Shown here in pieces: positions 6,278 to 9,393 of a stretch of 9,393 nt of DNA; within the stretch, counting starts at the first letter, position 1; each line of letters starts with the position of its first letter. The stretch is from an uncultured Planctomycetaceae bacterium. Its GTDB lineage: Bacteria > Planctomycetota > Planctomycetia > Planctomycetales > Planctomycetaceae. The stretch spans positions 1-9,393 of the forward strand of contig CAIXQV010000609.1 of assembly GCA_903921605.1 (NCBI GenBank), written 5' to 3'. Below the pieces are notes generated by a model, which saw only the letters and a program-made list of their open reading frames with translations, did not search any database and was not told the origin of the DNA. A program made the position numbers and the translations under genes.

Positions 6278-6847
6278 TGGCGATCGCAGATTCAGCCACT
6301 CGGTACGAAGGTTTCCCACGGTCTTCTCAAAAGCGTGGTCGATCATCGCCAACTGACGCAGAGCAGACAGATTTGTCTCTGGTGCGTCGCAGGATTTCGC
6401 CAGAATCAGTCGGTCGGCCTGCCAGTTTCGGGCGATCCAGGCAGCGATCGAATCGCTGGTGATGTTCCAGGACGCAGGCAGAGTCTCTCCGCTGAACATG
6501 TCGTTCTGCTCGAACAGGAACGCAGTGGCATCAAGAACGGCCGTGTGCCCCTCGCACCAGATACGGTTGGCTTCATCATGGTTCTGCACGAGTTTCAGTG
6601 TTCGGTTCAGGCGGCAGAGCAGGGCGGCGTTGTGCGACATCGCGGCAATAGCGTCGCGGTGAGCTTTTTCGGGAGTGAGTAGAAATCGATCATCCAGATC
6701 TCTGATGACGTCAGCAGCAAATCCGCCCCCGGGAACGATCAGCACAGAGGCCGGATGCAATCGTTGAATAACGGCATCCAGCCGCGTAAAAAGGTCGGGA
6801 ATCGTCAGTAGACTGCCGCCCAACTTCAAAACGACCGGGGCGGTCAT
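6248..6847 (-). CDS. Amino acid kinase family protein, MfnE-like
   Basis: The 199-residue protein has the amino acid kinase fold signatures: KLGGS at 8-12, VPGGGFAADVIR at 38-49, a helix HRDAIAAMSHNAALL at 63-77, WNITSDSIAAWIA at 127-139 and LILAKSCDAP at 147-156. This pattern resembles MfnE, which phosphorylates 5-(aminomethyl)furan-3-methanol phosphate in methanofuran synthesis, and its bacterial relatives linked to tetrahydromethanopterin-dependent C1 metabolism. It is shorter than aspartate or glutamate kinases and has no extra domain. The open frame begins at 6886, but homology starts at the ATG at 6845-6847, which overlaps the tyrS stop as ATGA, so I chose that start. It is translated from the tyrS mRNA by coupling. 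The kinase fold is secure. The MfnE role is an inference; uridylate or another small-molecule kinase activity is possible. Confidence 0.85.
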   Translation of the reverse strand: MTAPVVLKLGGSLLTIPDLFTRLDAVIQRLHPASVLIVPGGGFAADVIRDLDDRFLLTPEKAHRDAIAAMSHNAALLCRLNRTLKLVQNHDEANRIWCEGHTAVLDATAFLFEQNDMFSGETLPASWNITSDSIAAWIARNWQADRLILAKSCDAPETNLSALRQLAMIDHAFEKTVGNLRTEWLNLRSPSVCFVSIAR

Positions 6848-8070
6848 CCGAGTTTCACGCGGCAGTATTTCTTCTTCCCGGCCCAAACCAAAAGCCCATC
6901 GGTGACAGCAATCTGCTTATCGTGGGATTCGATCGTCGTTTTCTCTTCACCCAGCTTCGCTCCGCCACCCTGAATCAGGCGACGAGCTTCCCCGCTGCTG
7001 GGGCACAGATTCAAAGAAGTGAGAAGCTTGACGGCGGTGATGGTGCCGTCGGTCAGATTCGATGCGGCCAGAACGACGTCCGGAATATCCGTCGGCAATG
7101 CCTCGCCGCCAATTTCCGCCTGCCATCGAGCGGCAGCGGCATCAGCGTCTGCGGCCGAGTGATACTGTCCAATCACCAGCTTGGCGAGTGCGACTTTGGC
7201 TTCTTTCAAATGGCCGGCCAGCAATCGGTCCACGTCATCCAGCGGGACCTCTGTCAGAAGCTCGAAATACATCTTCATGACACCGTCAGGAAGCTGCATA
7301 AACTTCTTCATCATGTCGTAAGGCGATTCACTGATCCCGATATAGTTGCCGAGGCTCTTGCCCATGCGGCGAATACCGTCCAGACCCACCAGGATCGGTG
7401 ACATCACGGCGATCTGCTGATTCAGGTTCTCCTGAGCCTGCAGGTCACGGGCCAGCATAAAGCTGTAAAGTTGCTCGGTGCCGCCCAGTTCGACGTCCGA
7501 TTTGATCTCGACACTGTCCCAGGCCTGCATGACCGGGTAGAGGCACTCGTGGAGAAAAATGGGCTTCTCGTCCTGATATCGCTTCGCGAAATCATCGCGA
7601 GTCAACAACTGAGCGACTGTGACTCGGCCGCAGAGCGACAGCACATGAGCGAACGACATTTTTCCGAACCAGTCACCATTGCGATGGACCTCGGCTCGAG
7701 ACATGTCCACGACTTTACCGACCTGTTCAAGGTAGGTCTTCGCGTTGATTTCGACTTCTGCCTCGGTCAGTCGTTTGCTGCGAGCTTCATCTCGGCCGCT
7801 GGGGTCACCAACCAGCGCGGTGTAGTTTCCGATAATGATCACGGCCTGATGTCCGAGATCCTGAAACTGTCTCATCTTTCGCAGCGGTACCGTGTGCCCC
7901 AGATGGACATCGATACCGGTCGGGTCGATGCCGTACTTAATTCGCAGGGGCACTCCCGTATCTTTGCTGTGCTGGAGCTTCTTGCGCAGCTCTTCCTGCG
8001 GCACGATTTTTTCGATGCCACGAGTAATAATTCGGAGCTGATCTTCGACAGGAGGAAACGAAGCGGTCAT
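6844..8070 (-). CDS. tyrS: Tyrosine--tRNA ligase
   Basis: TyrS charges tRNA-Tyr with tyrosine in the cytoplasm. The 408-residue product has the class I signatures: HLGH at 56-59 (HIGH motif) and RRMGKS at 234-239 (KMSKS motif). The tyrosine pocket motif YPVMQAWD is at 178-185, with Asp185 expected to contact the substrate hydroxyl. The C-terminal S4 tRNA-binding domain covers about 345-405. The layout IKYGIDPTGIDVHLGH resembles the TyrZ-like branch. GGTEQ at 196-200 has Glu where GGTDQ or GGSDQ is usual. The frame can be extended to a TTG at 8139, but homology begins shortly after the ATG at 8068-8070, which I prefer although its ribosome site is weak. The stop overlaps the start of the kinase gene. 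Upstream, the terminator at 8179-8205 separates it from the H1-like gene, so it should have its own promoter between about 8071 and 8178. Confidence 0.95.
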   Translation of the reverse strand: MTASFPPVEDQLRIITRGIEKIVPQEELRKKLQHSKDTGVPLRIKYGIDPTGIDVHLGHTVPLRKMRQFQDLGHQAVIIIGNYTALVGDPSGRDEARSKRLTEAEVEINAKTYLEQVGKVVDMSRAEVHRNGDWFGKMSFAHVLSLCGRVTVAQLLTRDDFAKRYQDEKPIFLHECLYPVMQAWDSVEIKSDVELGGTEQLYSFMLARDLQAQENLNQQIAVMSPILVGLDGIRRMGKSLGNYIGISESPYDMMKKFMQLPDGVMKMYFELLTEVPLDDVDRLLAGHLKEAKVALAKLVIGQYHSAADADAAAARWQAEIGGEALPTDIPDVVLAASNLTDGTITAVKLLTSLNLCPSSGEARRLIQGGGAKLGEEKTTIESHDKQIAVTDGLLVWAGKKKYCRVKLG

Positions 8071-8178
8071 TGGCGGCAAGAACTCATATTGGAGACAGAA
8101 TGTCTTTTCAAACGGCACAAGCGGAGGCGAGTTTAGCAAATCCCGCGGGCGTGCGTAGCGGAGCAGTCAAAAGCAAGA

Positions 8179-8205
8179 AGCCCGGCTTTTTGAAAAAGCC
8201 GAGCT
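8179..8205 (-). terminator. Intrinsic terminator of the H1-like gene
   Basis: CGGCTTTTT (8183-8191) and AAAAAGCCG (8193-8201) form a perfect inverted repeat. After one mismatch, AGC (8179, 8180, 8181) pairs with GCT (8203-8205). It lies about 40 bases past the stop of the minus-strand H1-like gene. In that direction the hairpin is followed by the T-rich CTTCTTGCTTTT. Confidence 0.75.
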
Positions 8206-8241
8206 CCCAAACTATCCGAACTGTTTCCAAACCTGCTCGGC

Positions 8242-8814
8242 CTATTCGCGAGGTCGGCTGAGAAGTTCCTGAAACTCCAGTGCGAACTCTTCGTCGCCAG
8301 TCAGGCAGCGATTATTCATCGCCAGAATCTTGCGGATGCGGCCGACCGTCAGCTTCGCGGGACCTGTCAAACGCAGAACGAGTTCGTCGGGATTGAACTG
8401 TTCGAGATCGCGAATCGAATGAATGCCCAGAAACATGAAGGCTTCTTTGGCCTGCATATCGTTCTGGAAAACGACATCCAGCGGAGCGTCGATCGGAATA
8501 CGTGAACGGCCAAGCTTGCGAACAGGCTTAGCATCGCGTATTCCTGTCGTAATGGTGGCCTTGCGAACACCTTTTTTCCGCGCCGGGCTTTCAACTTCTG
8601 CGATAACTGGTTTTGGTGCCACGACCTTTGGAGGAGCGGCTTTTACCACCACAGGCTTTGGGGCGGCAGGTTTACGAGCGACTGACGACTTTGTGACAGG
8701 CTTAGCAGCCGGCTTTTTCTTGATAACCTTCTTAACCACTTTGGACGCCGACGAAGTCCTGGCAACATTTTTGGCCGGACGAGCAGCCTTTTTGACGGCT
8801 TGTTTCTTCGCCAT
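8242..8814 (-). CDS. Histone H1-like Lys/Ala/Pro-rich protein with alpha-CTD-like C-terminal domain
   Basis: Two parts are plain in the 190 residues. Residues 1-105 are low complexity and very basic, rich in Lys, Ala, Pro and Val (AKKQAVKKAARPAKN, KVVKKVIKKKPAAKP, repeated PKPV), like bacterial H1-type nucleoid proteins. Residues about 110-190 are folded and more acidic. FLGIHSIRDLEQFNPDELVLRL followed by LTVGRIRKIL (128-164) resembles the helix-hairpin-helix domain at the C-terminus of the RNA polymerase alpha subunit (AIHYIGDL...LTEIKDVL in E. coli). I infer DNA binding, perhaps at the nucleoid or on transcribing polymerase; no enzyme motif is present. The start is well supported: AGAGGA lies nine bases before the ATG. 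Terminators on both sides mark it as a single-gene unit. The basic tail makes homology searches prone to false hits, so the C-terminal part is the useful query. Confidence 0.82.
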   Translation of the reverse strand: MAKKQAVKKAARPAKNVARTSSASKVVKKVIKKKPAAKPVTKSSVARKPAAPKPVVVKAAPPKVVAPKPVIAEVESPARKKGVRKATITTGIRDAKPVRKLGRSRIPIDAPLDVVFQNDMQAKEAFMFLGIHSIRDLEQFNPDELVLRLTGPAKLTVGRIRKILAMNNRCLTGDEEFALEFQELLSRPRE

Positions 8815-8823
8815 GAGTGCGAT

Positions 8824-8829
8824 TCCTCT
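8824..8829 (-). promoter_or_regulatory. Shine-Dalgarno site of the H1-like gene
   Basis: On the minus strand AGAGGA lies nine bases before the ATG at 8812-8814. It is one of only two clear ribosome sites in the window and fixes the start of this gene, suggesting efficient translation. Confidence 0.6.
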
Positions 8830-8895
8830 TGTTCATCCCTTTTTTCGATCCGATTGCTGAACCAGAAACCCCTCGTCAGAGCCTGAACTCAAGTC

Positions 8896-8917
8896 AAAAA
8901 GCCGCGGCCAGCGCGGC
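8896..8917 (-). terminator. Intrinsic terminator of the right-edge gene
   Basis: GCCGCG (8901-8906) and CGCGGC (8912-8917) form a GC-only stem of six pairs around a five-base loop. On the minus strand the stem is followed directly by TTTTT (8900-8896). It lies 26 bases after the stop at 8944, the right place to end that gene. Confidence 0.75.
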
Positions 8918-8943
8918 ACATGATAGTCGTCAGAGCAGCGTTC

Positions 8944-9393
8944 TTACCTTGCCAGGCCGGGATGTTCCTCAAAAAACGCCCGAAGGATATCCTGTTCATC
9001 CTTGGTCAGGAGGCCTTCTGAGCCCAAAATCAGGTCCTTTTGAGCGACCCAACAACCCACCAGGTCCAGCAATTCTTCTCGATTCCCACACCAGTTGGAA
9101 CCCATTTCAGATTCCAGCCAGGGGCAGGGATCTTCAATCTGCTGCAGCTCTCGCAAAAACACGGTTTGTCGCGGAGTCGGCCCGGCGATCTGCATACAGC
9201 GAGTTTTTGAATGCAGCCAGTGTTCAGGCTCAGCGGAGATAACCCGTGGTCCGTTCAGGACAACTCGGAGTGAGGCGCTCTGCTTTTCGGAGGTTACGCC
9301 GGCCAGAGATTCAAGGGCCGCGTAAACGACGAGTTCGTCCAACAAGACCGGGGCATCCGTGGAAGCCGCCAGCCTCTGCCAGGTTCTCAGCAG
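8944..9393 (-). CDS. Unrecognised protein, partial (5' end outside the window)
   Basis: The frame is open from the right edge to TAA at 8944-8946, giving 149 residues of C-terminal sequence. It reads through a TTG at 9343-9345, which is probably internal, as in-frame codons continue to the edge without a stop. I recognise no domain. Visible features are alternating short helices, a Trp-rich middle (PCPWLESEMGSNWCGN, with two Cys), and an acidic C-terminal helix, DEQDILRAFFEEHPGLAR. It has no membrane segment in the visible part. A terminator follows the stop, so it is the last gene of its transcript. The missing N-terminal part may hold the informative domain. Confidence 0.65.
   Translation of the reverse strand: MLRTWQRLAASTDAPVLLDELVVYAALESLAGVTSEKQSASLRVVLNGPRVISAEPEHWLHSKTRCMQIAGPTPRQTVFLRELQQIEDPCPWLESEMGSNWCGNREELLDLVGCWVAQKDLILGSEGLLTKDEQDILRAFFEEHPGLAR

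Noticed and set aside
6277..6462. 61-codon plus-strand frame overlapping the stop of the 14-codon ORF as TGATG
   Set aside because: The overlap suggests coupling, but the whole frame is antisense to the kinase and its Arg/Ser-rich product looks like a shadow.
6848..6886. Longer kinase with 13 extra N-terminal residues
   Set aside because: The extra residues overlap the tyrS 3' end and precede the conserved KLGGS start; the ATGA overlap is the more usual arrangement.
7471..8136. Open plus-strand frame of 221 codons
   Set aside because: It is antisense to tyrS, whose conserved motifs are unmistakable. The plus-strand translation has no recognisable domain and no ribosome site.
8071..8139. Longer TyrS with 23 extra N-terminal residues from a TTG codon
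   Set aside because: The added residues do not look like TyrS and the ATG at 8070 gives normal family length.
8817..9242. Open plus-strand frame of 141 codons
   Set aside because: It crosses the terminator at 8896-8917 and runs antisense to the right-edge gene. Its composition looks like a shadow.

Overview
The window most likely comes from the chromosome of a member of the Planctomycetota. This is an inference from gene content: a secreted TPR protein with a peptidase MA-like metalloprotease centre, a Lys/Ala/Pro-rich histone H1-like protein with an alpha-CTD-like tail, a kinase resembling the methanofuran-pathway enzyme MfnE, few strong Shine-Dalgarno sites, and intergenic hairpin elements. 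Base composition is moderately GC-rich and looks even throughout. I see no phage, transposase, CRISPR array, tRNA or rRNA.

Layout. Three genes lie on the plus strand on the left: an RluA-type pseudouridine synthase (26-1006), a large exported TPR/metalloprotease protein (1236-3797) and a single-domain response regulator (4020-4424). From 4403 onward all the protein-coding genes I am confident of are on the minus strand. Reading in their own direction, from right to left, they are: an unrecognised protein running off the right edge (9393 to 8944), its terminator (8917-8896), the H1-like/alpha-CTD-like protein (8814-8242), its terminator (8205-8179), tyrS (8070-6844), the MfnE-like kinase (6847-6248), a ThiF/MoeB-type E1-like enzyme (5978-4884) and an Rrf2 regulator (4840-4403). 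The response regulator and the Rrf2 gene converge and overlap by 22 bases.

Operons. tyrS and the kinase share an ATGA stop/start overlap and are surely co-transcribed. The ThiF-like gene and the Rrf2 gene are 43 bases apart and probably form a second unit. The H1-like gene is bracketed by two hairpin-plus-U-tract terminators, so it looks monocistronic.

Intergenic DNA carries several inverted repeats: two between the pseudouridine synthase and the TPR protein (1064-1115 and 1130-1175), a 21-pair hairpin just after the TPR protein (3802-3846), and a composite structure upstream of the ThiF-like gene (6024-6092). Just right of the last one, a textbook Shine-Dalgarno site precedes a 14-codon plus-strand ORF (6233-6277).

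I do not see a complete new system. The best leads are the altered cluster-ligand set of the Rrf2 regulator, the translationally coupled tyrS/MfnE-like pair, the H1-like/alpha-CTD-like fusion, the 14-codon ORF and the structured intergenic elements.
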